Below are positions 40,032 through 49,325 of a stretch of 64,000 bases of DNA, in pieces; within the stretch, counting starts at the first letter, position 1; each line of letters begins with the position of its first letter. Position numbers and translations under genes: made by a program. Under the pieces are notes generated by a model. That model worked only from the letters and a program-made list of their open reading frames with translations, made no database searches and was not told where the DNA came from. The DNA lies in NCBI RefSeq assembly GCF_018882185.1, contig NZ_JACVOY010000009.1, positions 56,239-120,238 on the forward strand, written 5' to 3'. Source of the DNA: Polynucleobacter sp. AP-Latsch-80-C2. GTDB lineage: Bacteria; Pseudomonadota; Gammaproteobacteria; Burkholderiales; Burkholderiaceae.

Positions 40032-40730
40032 TTAGTTAGGAACAGGCTTAAGAGCGCTTGTATAGTCCTGCTTATAAAGCTTTTGCCAGCGTGAACGCAA
40101 ACCATCGCTTATGGCCGGCTTGTTATAAATATCGGCAATATCAATGGCTGAAATACCTTCAGCATTAAGCAGTTTTAAATCAGCACCTTTATCCAAAAGG
40201 AGTTTGACTAGTAATTCATTTCCAGATTGAACAGCCATCATCAATGGCGTTGTTCCACCTAAGCTAAGTGAATTAACATTGGCGCCGTTGAGAATCAGGA
40301 AGCTGGCTATATCTAAGTGCCCTTTTGCAGAGGCGTAATGTAAAGGTGTCCAGCCTATGTGATCAATTTGAGCCTTATTCTTCACTATTAACGCTTTAAC
40401 TATCGGCATTTCACCATTAATAGAGGCCATCATTAAAGGTGTTTCTCCCTGCTTATTAGACAGATCAACATCCATTCCCTTGCTGGACAAAAGTAGTTCA
40501 ATTACTTGGTAAGAATGGTCTTTAATCGCCAAAACAAGCATTGGATTGCCATTTTCATCTACGATATTCGGAGAAATTCCCTGTTTAATCAGTGCTTTAA
40601 CTGTACTTACATCATCAAATTTCGCGGCTTTAACAAAGTCATTTCGTTGTGTTTCAGTTTGCGAAAGCGCAACTTTAGAGCTAAGCAGTCCAGATAACAG
40701 GATTATTGAGAAAATTATGATATTTCTCAT
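40032..40730 (-). CDS. Exported ankyrin-repeat protein
   Basis: 232 residues: signal peptide (NIIIFSIILLSGLLSSKVALSQ) and about five ankyrin repeats with the consensus G-x-T-P-L-x-x-A (GNPMLVLAIKDHSYQVIELL, GETPLMMASINGEMPIVKAL, GWTPLHYASAKGHLDIASFL, GTTPLMMAVQSGNELLVKLL, and GISAIDIADIYNKP). Ankyrin repeats bind proteins; this one would work in the periplasm. The start overlaps the tatD stop by 4 bp, making it the last gene of the mltG-tmk-holB-tatD operon. Such an ankyrin gene after tatD is common in Burkholderiales. Confidence 0.85.
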   Translation of the reverse strand: MRNIIIFSIILLSGLLSSKVALSQTETQRNDFVKAAKFDDVSTVKALIKQGISPNIVDENGNPMLVLAIKDHSYQVIELLLSSKGMDVDLSNKQGETPLMMASINGEMPIVKALIVKNKAQIDHIGWTPLHYASAKGHLDIASFLILNGANVNSLSLGGTTPLMMAVQSGNELLVKLLLDKGADLKLLNAEGISAIDIADIYNKPAISDGLRSRWQKLYKQDYTSALKPVPN

Positions 40731-41521
40731 GAAGAAATAGCTCTATCTATTTGAAAACACTTAAAAAAATTATTAGAAGTAGAGCTTGCAAGTTCTTCAA
40801 TTGGGACACCCTTAAGCTGGGCTATAAATTCCCCCACTTTGGCTACCCAGGCAGGTTCATTAATCTTGCCGCGATAAGGAATAGGCGCCAAATATGGAGA
40901 ATCGGTCTCTATGAGCATTCTGTCTAATGGCACCTGTTTACAGGTCTCTTGAAGGTCTTTGGCGCTCTTAAAGGTCACTATTCCAGAGAAGGATATGAAA
41001 AAGCCCATATCCATGGCTGCCTTGGCAACCTCATAGCTTTCAGTAAAACAATGCATTACGCCGCCAATCTGATCGGCACCCTCTTCCTTGAGTATTTTGA
41101 TGGTGTCTGCAGAAGCAGATCGGGTATGAATAATGAGGGGTTTTCGGGTAGACACTGCCGCCCGAATATGAGTCCTGAATCGATTTCTTTGCCAATCTAG
41201 GGACTCGTAGCTTCGATCTCCCATTCGGTAATAGTCAAGCCCCGTTTCCCCGATAGCAATGATTTTGGGGTGCTTTAAGGCCGTTTCTACCAAAAACTCA
41301 AGGCTGGGTTCGGGGGTGTCCTCATAATCTGGGTGAACACCAACGGATGCGTATAAATGAGGGTGTTCTTGAGCGAGCTTCAGGACATTGGGGAAATCAG
41401 GCAGATCAACCGAAACACATAAAGCGTGCTCCACCTTTGCGGTTTTCATGTTCGCCAAGACTTCCGGTAGGCGAGTTTGAAATTCAGGGAAATCGAGATG
41501 GCAATGTGAGTCTATGAACAT
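40727..41521 (-). CDS. tatD: TatD-family metal-dependent DNase
   Basis: 264 residues of TIM-barrel hydrolase: metal ligands in DSHCHLDF at the N terminus, GETGLDYYR, HTRSASADT, GGVMHCFTES and ETDSPYLAPI. E. coli TatD/YcfH-type enzymes are 3'-5' exonucleases. The position after holB is the YcfH arrangement. On the minus strand TAAAAT (41528-41533) lies exactly 6 nt before the ATG, so an internal leaderless promoter within the operon is possible. Confidence 0.93.
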   Translation of the reverse strand: MFIDSHCHLDFPEFQTRLPEVLANMKTAKVEHALCVSVDLPDFPNVLKLAQEHPHLYASVGVHPDYEDTPEPSLEFLVETALKHPKIIAIGETGLDYYRMGDRSYESLDWQRNRFRTHIRAAVSTRKPLIIHTRSASADTIKILKEEGADQIGGVMHCFTESYEVAKAAMDMGFFISFSGIVTFKSAKDLQETCKQVPLDRMLIETDSPYLAPIPYRGKINEPAWVAKVGEFIAQLKGVPIEELASSTSNNFFKCFQIDRAISS

Positions 41522-41540
41522 GACTCGATTTTAATCTGCC

Positions 41541-42689
41541 TTAACCCTCAAAAACTTGTTGGTATTGAGATAAGAGCGCTTCAAGCTGAATCCTGGTTGC
41601 TAACGGATGATTCTCATGGCGACGAGATTGAGTAACGGAGCGCCAGAATTGCAATAACTTACCGATATTCGCCTTTTGTGCAAGCGACAAGATGGTAGTT
41701 TGGTGTTTTGGATAATATCTTGGCGCCCCCCCTTGGGCCACACTTTGAAGATCGGACACCCATCGTTGCATTGTGGCGAGCAAAATCCCAAATTGTGCTT
41801 TATGCGTTTTCTCAGCAGTCTCAAGCCAATTAATAAGAGCTCCCTGAGACATGGATTGAAGAAGAATGCGAGAGGCCTGAAGGGCGATCGTCAGCTCGTC
41901 TTTTTCGTCTTTATTATGTCGCGCTAATAAAGAATTTAAAACTGAATATGGTGCGCCGCCCTGTTCGTCGAAAATGGTTTCAATATCCCCTGAATTAAAT
42001 TCCATCTTCGGTAGCGCTGCAATTGTGGAGTGTAGCCACGATAAACCAATGGCTCTATCTGGCCTGGGCGCACTTATGAGGCGACAGCGTGAGCGAATGG
42101 TTGGTAACACCCGATCTAGTCGGTCTGACAACAATATAAAGATGGTATTGGCTGGCGGCTCTTCCAAGGACTTCAAAAGAGTGTTGGCAGAATCAGAGCG
42201 CAACATTTCCAATGGATATATCAAAATGACTCGATTGCCGCCGCGGTGTGATCCAATTGAAAGGCTTTCAATTGCTTGTCGAGTCTCCTCAATAGAAATA
42301 TTTTTCTTTTCTTTTTTTTCCTGAGCCTCTCCATCGGAGTCATCGCGAGCTGTCTTTCCCTTTTTAGGTGCTTCATCACTCTCGTAATCGGCGTGAGGCA
42401 ATAACTTGCGATGTGTTTCGGGTACAAGAGCAATGAAATCTGGGTGATTGGCTGTATCAAACCAATGACATGCTTCGCAATGGTTGCATGGTTTGCTGGC
42501 AATGGAATCAGAACCCTCGCATAAAAGTGCTTTTGCTAACTGAACGCTAAATTCAAATTTACCTATCCCAGGTTGTCCATGGATTAAAACAGCATTAGGA
42601 AAATTCAGAAGATCAAACCCATCCCACATGGGCTGAAGCCAGGGTGCAATTTGACTTTGCTGATCGCCAGATTTAGATGTTTCTAGCAT
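41541..42689 (-). CDS. holB: DNA polymerase III delta-prime subunit
   Basis: Clamp-loader subunit of 382 residues. It has the P-loop-like LIHGQPGIGKFEFSVQLAKA, zinc-module cysteines CNHCEACHWF with an earlier Cys, the sensor segment ALLKSLEEPPANTIFILLSD followed by a SRCR motif (RSRCRLI), and a C-terminal helical domain. An acidic/lysine-rich insert (SDEAPKKGKTARDDSDGEAQ) follows the zinc module and is atypical. The start shares one base with the tmk stop (TAATG overlap), so translation is coupled. Confidence 0.93.
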   Translation of the reverse strand: MLETSKSGDQQSQIAPWLQPMWDGFDLLNFPNAVLIHGQPGIGKFEFSVQLAKALLCEGSDSIASKPCNHCEACHWFDTANHPDFIALVPETHRKLLPHADYESDEAPKKGKTARDDSDGEAQEKKEKKNISIEETRQAIESLSIGSHRGGNRVILIYPLEMLRSDSANTLLKSLEEPPANTIFILLSDRLDRVLPTIRSRCRLISAPRPDRAIGLSWLHSTIAALPKMEFNSGDIETIFDEQGGAPYSVLNSLLARHNKDEKDELTIALQASRILLQSMSQGALINWLETAEKTHKAQFGILLATMQRWVSDLQSVAQGGAPRYYPKHQTTILSLAQKANIGKLLQFWRSVTQSRRHENHPLATRIQLEALLSQYQQVFEG

Positions 42690-43327
42690 TACAGATTTAT
42701 CTTGAGCTCTTTAAGGTCATTCCAGATCGCTTCTTGAGACTCTGTGGCGTCAACTATGTGAAAGCGTACAGAATCTTCCTTCGCTCTGCGTAAATACTCT
42801 TGACGAACCTTTTCAAAAAAATTGAGATCCATCTTTTCAAATTTATCTGGTGCACGCACTTTTGATCTCCTGGACTCAGCTACGGAGCCCGGCAAGTCAA
42901 ATAAAATAGTCAGGTCAGGTTGAAGAATTTCACCATTAGGTTGGCCCTGAACCCAGCGCTCTAGAGTATTTAATTTATCTAAGCTCAACCCCCTACCGCC
43001 ACCTTGATAAGCAAAGCTGGCATCGGTAAATCTATCTGAAACAACAATGTTCCCAGCTTGAAGAGCTGGAGAAATCACTTGAGCAAGATGTTCGCGCCGT
43101 GCAGCGAACATTAATAGAGCTTCAGTTTCAATGTCCATTGGGGCATCGAGTAATAAATTTCGCAACTGCTCTCCAAGTGTCGTGCCGCCTGGCTCGCGTG
43201 TGACGACTACTTTGCGATCGGGGTAAGAGTCTTCTAATAACTTGGAAAATGCTTCGATGTGCGTACTTTTGCCAGCACCGTCAATACCTTCGAAGCTGAC
43301 AAAATATCCTGGATGCATTGAGCTCAT
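42689..43327 (-). CDS. tmk: Thymidylate kinase
   Basis: Phosphorylates dTMP to dTDP. 212 residues with P-loop [13 protein letters not shown] near the N terminus, the DRF/DR motif [19 protein letters not shown], and LID region [18 protein letters not shown]. Type 2 (Gram-negative) Tmk. It lies between mltG and holB, with a 9-bp gap to mltG and a 1-base overlap with holB. Confidence 0.96.
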   Translation of the reverse strand: MSSMHPGYFVSFEGIDGAGKSTHIEAFSKLLEDSYPDRKVVVTREPGGTTLGEQLRNLLLDAPMDIETEALLMFAARREHLAQVISPALQAGNIVVSDRFTDASFAYQGGGRGLSLDKLNTLERWVQGQPNGEILQPDLTILFDLPGSVAESRRSKVRAPDKFEKMDLNFFEKVRQEYLRRAKEDSVRFHIVDATESQEAIWNDLKELKINL

Positions 43328-43336
43328 ATGAATACT

Positions 43337-44413
43337 TTATTTATTCAGATCAGTTTTAGGGCTGACCTTGCGTTGAAATCGATTCACAGCATGTTCATGA
43401 TCGCTGAGGTTGCTAGAGAAATGGCTTGAACCATCACCCCGAGCCACAAAAAACAGTGCCTCACTTTGAGCAGGTTTGATGGCCGCCAAAATTGATTCTT
43501 GGCTTGGCATGGCTATCGGGGTTGGGGGCAATCCTTTATGCATATAGGTATTGTAAGGACTGTCTCGGCGAAGATCTGCTTTGCGCAAATTACCATCAAA
43601 ATGTGGGCCAATTCCATAGATTATGGTTGGGTCAGTTTGCAATGGCATGCCTTTACTCAGCCGGTTTAAAAATACGGCAGAGACCTGCCCACGGTCGCTG
43701 GCCCTCCCCGTTTCTTTTTCTATGATTGAAGACAGAATCAGCATTTCATAGGGAGATTTGAGGGGTGATTTTGCTTCCCGTTGATCCCATACTTGAGAGA
43801 GCTGCTTTTGCATTGCCTGGGATGCTCTTCTGTAGATATTGATATCTGGTTCCTCAGGATCAAAAATATAGGTATCTGGTAGAAAAATACCTTCAAGACC
43901 TGGGTAATTTAGGTTCAAGCTTTGCAATAATTCTTTAGACCCAAGTCCTTTGGTTTGATGAATTAGTGCTGGATGCTTATCAATGGCGTCGCGCAATTGC
44001 CAAATCGTCATGCCTGGAATGATGGCAATGCTTTCCCTAACCCTATCACCACGGGCTATTTGTAAAAGCATCTTTCCCGCGCTAGCTCCTGTTGGAAGTA
44101 AATAAGTGCCTGGTTTCAATTTTGAGCCCAAAAAAAGAGCTCTTGCACTTATTTGGGTAAACAAGGAAAACGAGCCTATTCCCTGCTCTTGTAACTGTGA
44201 GGCAACACTAGCTAGGCTAGATTGCGGTTTAATTTTGACCTTATAGGCAGGAGCCTCAGTAATATTGGGCTCTCGTGGCACTACCGGCAATAAAAATATC
44301 AATCCATAAGTAAGGCTCAAAATGGCTATAAGCCATAAGAGATAGCTCTTCATTCTTGGGGATTTTGATTTTTTGCGAACGAATAGGTTTCTGCTCTGAA
44401 TTTTTTTGCTCAT
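43337..44413 (-). CDS. mltG: Endolytic murein transglycosylase MltG
   Basis: 358-residue bitopic protein: cytoplasmic Lys/Arg tail (NLFVRKKSKSPRMKSY), a membrane segment (LLWLIAILSLTYGLIFLLPV), a LysM-like domain (YKVKIKPQSSLASVASQLQE) and the YceG catalytic domain with the Glu in SSIIEKETGRASDRGQVSAV, TDPTIIYGIG and YNTYMHKGLPPTPIAMPS. It cleaves nascent glycan strands to end their elongation. ATG 44413 is preceded, on the minus strand, by TATCAT exactly 6 nt away. The upstream gene ygfZ is divergent across 20 bp. Confidence 0.95.
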   Translation of the reverse strand: MSKKIQSRNLFVRKKSKSPRMKSYLLWLIAILSLTYGLIFLLPVVPREPNITEAPAYKVKIKPQSSLASVASQLQEQGIGSFSLFTQISARALFLGSKLKPGTYLLPTGASAGKMLLQIARGDRVRESIAIIPGMTIWQLRDAIDKHPALIHQTKGLGSKELLQSLNLNYPGLEGIFLPDTYIFDPEEPDINIYRRASQAMQKQLSQVWDQREAKSPLKSPYEMLILSSIIEKETGRASDRGQVSAVFLNRLSKGMPLQTDPTIIYGIGPHFDGNLRKADLRRDSPYNTYMHKGLPPTPIAMPSQESILAAIKPAQSEALFFVARGDGSSHFSSNLSDHEHAVNRFQRKVSPKTDLNK

Positions 44414-44433
44414 CAGGCTATGATAAAAGGGTC

Positions 44434-45435
44434 ATGACAATCCTCCTCCAAAATACCCCTACTTCCAATGGTTTTGACCAGTCTGGAATAAGTCTCCTAC
44501 CCCAGTGGGGCCTAATATTTGTTGAGGGCGAGGACGCTGCTAACTTTCTTCAGAACCAGCTAACCAATTCAGTTTTAGGCATGAAGGCCGCCCTGCCAGG
44601 TCAGATTGCCGCATCAAATGACTTTGTTCGTTTGGTGGGCTACTGCAACCCCAAAGGAAGATTGATGGCCAGTGCCTGGTTAACCTTGCGCCCTGGCTCG
44701 GCTGGAGCCGTGAATCGATATGCGCTTTTTATTAGCAAGGATATTGCAGCCAGCTTTGCTAAGCGCCTTTCCATGTTTGTCTTGAGGTCTAAGGTAATAG
44801 TAAAGGATGTCTCAGACCAATGGAATATTTTGGGATTTTATGGAAATGCGCAGCAAGCTGCGAGTCTAGAGATTGCTCCCGATAATGTGGCAATCACGCT
44901 GCCAGAGGTTTTGGCAAACAATCATTCTTATACGAGGACATTAATAGCTCGTCCAATCTCTGAAGATGTTGATCAAGTATCGGAAAGAGCATTATCTCAA
45001 TGGGACGCTCTAGAGGTGCTTAGCGCAATACCCAGAATTGTTCAGGCAACCCAGGAGCAGTTTGTTCCCCAGATGATTAATTTTGAATCTGTAGCGGGCG
45101 TTGATTTTAAAAAAGGTTGCTATCCTGGTCAGGAAATCGTTGCTAGAAGCCAGTACCGCGGCTCAATTAAGCGCAGATTGCAGTTAGCCCACCTGGTAGC
45201 CAGCCCATCTGGACAAAGCATCTCGCCAGGTACTGAGCTCTTTTTTCATGATGATCCAACGCAACCGGCAGGCATGGTAGTTTTATCTTCCCTCAACCCT
45301 GCCATAGTTAATAGAGTCGAGTTTCAGGTTGAATGCAAATTAGAGGCTCTTGAGCGCGGTGAAATTCGCCTTGGAACTCATGAAGGACCTGTGTTAAAAA
45401 TAGATTCATTACCCTATCTATTGATAGAAATCTAG
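44434..45435 (+). CDS. ygfZ: Folate-binding Fe-S biogenesis protein YgfZ
   Basis: About 333 residues, GcvT-like fold; the signature KGCYPGQEIVARSQYRG with the conserved Cys is present near residue 228. YgfZ binds tetrahydrofolate and supports repair or assembly of certain Fe-S enzymes. The longer reading from 44356 would overlap mltG; ATG 44434 follows AAAGGG and gives the normal start. It is the divergent partner of mltG, as in E. coli-like contexts, and is followed 6 bp later by an NRDE-family gene. Confidence 0.93.
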   Translation: MTILLQNTPTSNGFDQSGISLLPQWGLIFVEGEDAANFLQNQLTNSVLGMKAALPGQIAASNDFVRLVGYCNPKGRLMASAWLTLRPGSAGAVNRYALFISKDIAASFAKRLSMFVLRSKVIVKDVSDQWNILGFYGNAQQAASLEIAPDNVAITLPEVLANNHSYTRTLIARPISEDVDQVSERALSQWDALEVLSAIPRIVQATQEQFVPQMINFESVAGVDFKKGCYPGQEIVARSQYRGSIKRRLQLAHLVASPSGQSISPGTELFFHDDPTQPAGMVVLSSLNPAIVNRVEFQVECKLEALERGEIRLGTHEGPVLKIDSLPYLLIEI

Positions 45436-45441
45436 CTAACT

Positions 45442-46299
45442 ATGTGCCTCATTCTATTTGCCTGGAAATCACATCCCGACTACCCTCTGGTAGTGGCTGC
45501 GAATCGCGATGAGTTTTATGAGCGTGATACAGAAGGTTTGGGCTGGTGGCCGGAACACCCCCATGTCTTGGCGGGTCGTGACCGTGCTGATGTATTGGGA
45601 AGTCCAGGGACATGGCTTGGGTTTACAAAGACCGGTCGCTTTGCAGCGCTTACTAATGTGAGAGCGCCAAGCGAAAAAAACCCAGATGCCAGAACCCGTG
45701 GCGAACTCTCATTGATGTATCTCACTAATAAAGACCGTCCTAATGACTTTATACAGAGTCATTCAAAACGTTTTTCTCAATACAACGGTTTTAATCTTTT
45801 GATGGCGGATTTAAGCGACCCAAGTAATGCAGAAATGCACTGGGTTAGTAATCGAATGATGATGGGTCAGAGTATTCGTCCACGAAAAGTCTTTCCTGAA
45901 CAAGCGCTAACCCCGGGCGTATACGGACTCTCTAATGCGATGTTGGATACGCCCTGGCCTAAGGTAAATCATCGTGTCGCGGCCTTTGCTCAGGCATTAG
46001 CCATGGATCAAGGGCAACTTAAAAATGCCGATCAATATTTGAAGCTTCTAGCGGATACCCATGTAGCTAGCGACCATGAGCTACCAAACACTGGTGTCAA
46101 TCGCGATTGGGAAAAAGCCCTCTCCCCTGCCTTTATTAAAACCCCTTCGTATGGCACTCGCTCAAGCACCATATTGCGCATTCGCAAAGACGGTCAATTT
46201 GAAATGGTAGAGCGCCGCTTTGATGCTACTGGAACAGTCGGACATGATGTTGTAACAGGCGCATTGAGCGCTGCGCCTGGCTCTAACCTATCAGTCTAA
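45442..46299 (+). CDS. NRDE-family protein (TANGO2-like)
   Basis: 285 residues beginning MCLILFAWKSHPDYPLVVAA, then NRDEFYERDTEGLGWWPEHP and GTWLGFTKTGRFAALTNVRA, the hallmarks of the NRDE family (PF05742), which includes human TANGO2. The initial Met-Cys is conserved, which suggests an N-terminal-nucleophile-type processing, though the activity of the bacterial members is poorly known. Roles in haem trafficking and acyl-CoA metabolism have been proposed for eukaryotic homologues. It is 6 bp after ygfZ; its stop is next to convergent paaI. Confidence 0.9.
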   Translation: MCLILFAWKSHPDYPLVVAANRDEFYERDTEGLGWWPEHPHVLAGRDRADVLGSPGTWLGFTKTGRFAALTNVRAPSEKNPDARTRGELSLMYLTNKDRPNDFIQSHSKRFSQYNGFNLLMADLSDPSNAEMHWVSNRMMMGQSIRPRKVFPEQALTPGVYGLSNAMLDTPWPKVNHRVAAFAQALAMDQGQLKNADQYLKLLADTHVASDHELPNTGVNRDWEKALSPAFIKTPSYGTRSSTILRIRKDGQFEMVERRFDATGTVGHDVVTGALSAAPGSNLSV

Positions 46300-46301
46300 A
46301 T

Positions 46302-46784
46302 TTACTCGGAACGATGGTCGTCGTTCACGACTCTTGATCCATCTGCAGAACGGGTGGCTAATCTTTTTATGTATTTAAATGTGCCCGTTGCCATGCAGCA
46401 GACTTCACCCTGGTCGTTGTAAAGTTTTGCCTCACAAAAAGCCATGGTTGCTGTACGTCGGACTGTATCCGCTTTTACGCGAAGCACCCCATTTGCAGCT
46501 TGCATGAAATTATTTTTTAATTCAATGGTGACAACACTGCGATCGCTCGGGTCACCTGATCTGGCAGCAACTGCCATTGCAACATCCATCAATGTCAATA
46601 AAACGCCGCCATGCGCAACTTCCCAGGTATTAGTGTGCTCGGGTTTCAGTGCCAGCAGGATCTCCCCTTTACCAAGCTCGGCACTTAAGCAACGTACGCC
46701 CAAAAGCTTTAGAAAGGGGACGTTTAATTCCTTACCTAAATTAGCCAGTTGAGTTTGGGGATTTATTTGCACTTGTTTATTCAT
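46302..46784 (-). CDS. PaaI-family hotdog-fold thioesterase
   Basis: 160 residues with the hotdog fold. AHGGVLLTLMDVAMAVAARS holds the conserved HGG and the helix with the catalytic Asp, and VVTIELKNNFMQAA the next strand. PaaI/YbgC-like enzymes hydrolyse acyl-CoA thioesters. A C-terminal basic tail (KRLATRSADGSRVV) is untypical. Ends at the NRDE gene stop. It has the clearest leaderless promoter in the window. Confidence 0.88.
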   Translation of the reverse strand: MNKQVQINPQTQLANLGKELNVPFLKLLGVRCLSAELGKGEILLALKPEHTNTWEVAHGGVLLTLMDVAMAVAARSGDPSDRSVVTIELKNNFMQAANGVLRVKADTVRRTATMAFCEAKLYNDQGEVCCMATGTFKYIKRLATRSADGSRVVNDDHRSE

Positions 46785-46819
46785 GGGTTAATTTTAGAGG
46801 CTTATACAGAGATTGTGAA
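46785..46819 (-). promoter_or_regulatory. paaI-type promoter with -10 six nt from the start codon
   Basis: On the minus strand TTCACA (46814-46819), 17 nt, TAAAAT (46791-46796), 6 nt, ATG (46784). Both hexamers match 5 of 6 consensus bases and spacing is ideal, so transcription should begin at the initiation codon. No Shine-Dalgarno. Confidence 0.6.
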
Positions 46820-46840
46820 ATCAACCTAGAATAGTCCACT

Positions 46841-48307
46841 ATGGCCTTTACCTTATCTGGCGCAGATGTATGCCAGCCCACTCTTCCAACCCCTATTCCT
46901 GATCCGTATTGGGTTGCTTTTTCATCCTCTGCAGCAAAGCTCATTGGCTTAGAGGTAGACGATAGTGGTTTACCTCAGGATCCAACATGGTTGGGGTTAT
47001 TGGCGGGCAACCAACTGGTCGCAAATAATCAGCATTTTTTAAATCCTATTGCAACAGCCTATAGCGGGCATCAATTTGGTGTCTGGGCTGGCCAACTCGG
47101 TGATGGCAGGGCAATACTTCTGGGGGATATTGCTGGGCAGGAATTGCAGCTAAAGGGTGCAGGAAAGACGCATTATTCTCGCATGGGTGATGGCAGAGCA
47201 GTGCTTAGATCGTCTATTCGAGAGTATTTATGTAGCGAAGCAATGCACTCGCTTGGAATTCCAACTACGCGAGCCTTATCGGTGGTTGGCTCTGACCTAC
47301 CTATACGTCGAGAAACATCAGAAACGGCAGCTGTCTGCGCTCGTCTTGCCCCCAGTTTTATTCGTATCGGTCATTTCGAGCATTTCAGCACACAACAAAA
47401 TATTGCTCGCCTAAAAGAGCTTGCTGATTTGGTGATGAAAAATCACTACCCCGAGTGCATGAATGCCGAATCACCCTATTTAGATTTAGTTAAGAAAATC
47501 TCCGCACGCAATGCCAGCTTGGTAGCCCAGTGGCAAGCAGTAGGTTTTTGCCATGGCGTTCTCAATAGCGACAATATTAGTGCCTTAGGCTTGACCATGG
47601 ACTATGGTCCATTTGGCTTTATGGATTACTTTCAAATTGATCATATCTGCAACCATAGCGACCAAGCTGGTAGGTATTCCTATCATCGGCAACCCCAAAT
47701 TATGCATTGGAATATAGCTTGCCTCGCTAGCGCCATGCTGCCACTGCTGGAGCTTCAAGAAGAATCTGAAACAGCGATGAATTTACTTCGTTCGGCTTTA
47801 GATGAGTTTTCAGATGTATATACCCAACAATGGCAGGCACTGTTTAGGCAAAAGTTGGGGTTTAAAACTACCCAAGAGGACGATATGAAATTGCTCGAGC
47901 GCTTGTTGCAGTTATTGCATGACTCGCGAGTTGACTTCACATCGTTTTTTAGGGGTCTGGGAAATATCCTCACCCATGAGTCTGTAGAGAAGATTTTATT
48001 GCGAAATCACTTTGTGAATCGTGAACTAATAGATAAATGGTTTACTGATTATGTTTTACGCCTGAAGTCAGAAAATAGTATTGATGAAGAGCGAAAACTG
48101 TTCATCAATAAGGTTAATCCTAAATTCATACTGCGCAATCATTTGGCCCAAAGAGCTATCGAGCTTGCACAGCGCAAAGATTTTTCAGAAGTACAGAAAT
48201 TAAATGCAATCTTGAGTAAGCCTTTTGACGAGCAGTTGGAGTATGCCGAATATGCAGACCCTCCGACCCCTGATTTACGAGCAATTGAGGTAAGTTGCTC
48301 CTCATAA
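46841..48307 (+). CDS. selO: Protein adenylyltransferase SelO
   Basis: 488-residue pseudokinase-fold enzyme that AMPylates proteins under redox stress. Recognised by GDGRAILLGDIAGQELQLKG, KGAGKTHYSRMGDGRAVLRS, and HGVLNSDNISALGLTMDYGP with the conserved Asn and Asp, then FGFMDYFQIDHICNHSDQAG. Length matches the bacterial YdiU family. TAGAAT (46827-46832) lies 8 nt before the ATG. It starts an apparent operon selO-msrB-yciB-bolA-ppiC, all oxidation- or envelope-related. Confidence 0.95.
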   Translation: MAFTLSGADVCQPTLPTPIPDPYWVAFSSSAAKLIGLEVDDSGLPQDPTWLGLLAGNQLVANNQHFLNPIATAYSGHQFGVWAGQLGDGRAILLGDIAGQELQLKGAGKTHYSRMGDGRAVLRSSIREYLCSEAMHSLGIPTTRALSVVGSDLPIRRETSETAAVCARLAPSFIRIGHFEHFSTQQNIARLKELADLVMKNHYPECMNAESPYLDLVKKISARNASLVAQWQAVGFCHGVLNSDNISALGLTMDYGPFGFMDYFQIDHICNHSDQAGRYSYHRQPQIMHWNIACLASAMLPLLELQEESETAMNLLRSALDEFSDVYTQQWQALFRQKLGFKTTQEDDMKLLERLLQLLHDSRVDFTSFFRGLGNILTHESVEKILLRNHFVNRELIDKWFTDYVLRLKSENSIDEERKLFINKVNPKFILRNHLAQRAIELAQRKDFSEVQKLNAILSKPFDEQLEYAEYADPPTPDLRAIEVSCSS

Positions 48308-48340
48308 TTTTTCAGCTTAAGAAGACCCTAAAGGATAAAT

Positions 48341-48751
48341 ATGAAAAAAACAGATCAAGAATATAAAGAGATGCTGAGTGATGTTGAATACAGTGTTACT
48401 CGTGAGGCTGCCACTGAGCGACCATTTTCTGGAAAGTATTGGGATCATTGGGATCAAGGTAAGTACAAATGTATTTGCTGTAATACCCCCCTCTTTCAAT
48501 CACAGACCAAGTTTGATGCAGGTTGTGGTTGGCCTAGCTATAGCGCGCCAGAGGAAGAATCCGCAATCAAGGAGATTCGAGATACTAGTCATGGGATGCT
48601 TCGTACTGAAGTTCGCTGCTCCAATTGTGATGCTCATCTCGGGCATGTATTTGATGATGGCCCCGCTCCTACGGGCTTAAGATATTGCATCAACTCAGCC
48701 TCCTTGAGTTTTGAGCCTAGTGAGAATGCCGCTCCGAATCTCAAAGCTTAA
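48341..48751 (+). CDS. msrB: Peptide methionine-R-sulfoxide reductase MsrB
   Basis: Reduces methionine-R-sulfoxide in proteins. 136 residues: two zinc-binding CxxC pairs (CICCNTPLF and [14 protein letters not shown]), the motif [10 protein letters not shown] and the catalytic Cys in [22 protein letters not shown] precedes the ATG. It lies 33 bp after selO, coupling two redox-protection functions. Confidence 0.97.
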   Translation: MKKTDQEYKEMLSDVEYSVTREAATERPFSGKYWDHWDQGKYKCICCNTPLFQSQTKFDAGCGWPSYSAPEEESAIKEIRDTSHGMLRTEVRCSNCDAHLGHVFDDGPAPTGLRYCINSASLSFEPSENAAPNLKA

Positions 48752-48776
48752 TTTGAAATAGCAGGATAATCCCCCT

Positions 48777-49325
48777 ATGAAATTTTTATTTGATCTATTC
48801 CCAATTATTCTGTTCTTTATCGCCTTTAAATTTGGCGATATTTATACCGCCACTATTGTTGCCATGGTCGCAACCATTGGTCAAATTCTCTGGGTTTATT
48901 ATCGCCATCGAAAAATAGATGCCATGCAATGGGTTAGCTTAGTCATGATCCTTGTCTTTGGTAGCCTGACTATTTTCCTTCATGACAAAACATTCATCCA
49001 ACTCAAACCCACTGCCTTATATTGGCTTTTTTCCTCTGTCTTATTCATCAGCTCTGAATTTTTTCAAAAAAATTGGATTCAAGTTTTTATGGGCAAGCAA
49101 GTAACCCTAAAAGAGAAAAATTCTCATACCGTATGGCGTCATTTAAATAGGGCTTGGGCAGCATTCTTCTTCATCATGGGTGGACTCAATCTTTATATCG
49201 CTTTTGAATATTCAGAAGAAACATGGGTCAACTTTAAGCTCTTTGGAAGTACGGGCCTGTTAGTTATCTTTGTCATCATTCAGGGCATTTGGTTAAGCCG
49301 TCATATGGAGCAACCAGCCGAGTGA
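48777..49325 (+). CDS. yciB: Inner-membrane septation protein A (YciB/IspZ family)
   Basis: 182 residues with five hydrophobic segments starting KFLFDLFPIILFFIAFKFGD, the typical YciB N terminus, and HTVWRHLNRAWAAFFFIMGG with LNLYIAFEYSEETWVNFKLF later. It has a role in cell-envelope synthesis and division. GATAAT (48765-48770) is exactly 6 nt before the ATG and no Shine-Dalgarno is evident. The stop overlaps the bolA start (GTGA). Confidence 0.92.
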   Translation: MKFLFDLFPIILFFIAFKFGDIYTATIVAMVATIGQILWVYYRHRKIDAMQWVSLVMILVFGSLTIFLHDKTFIQLKPTALYWLFSSVLFISSEFFQKNWIQVFMGKQVTLKEKNSHTVWRHLNRAWAAFFFIMGGLNLYIAFEYSEETWVNFKLFGSTGLLVIFVIIQGIWLSRHMEQPAE

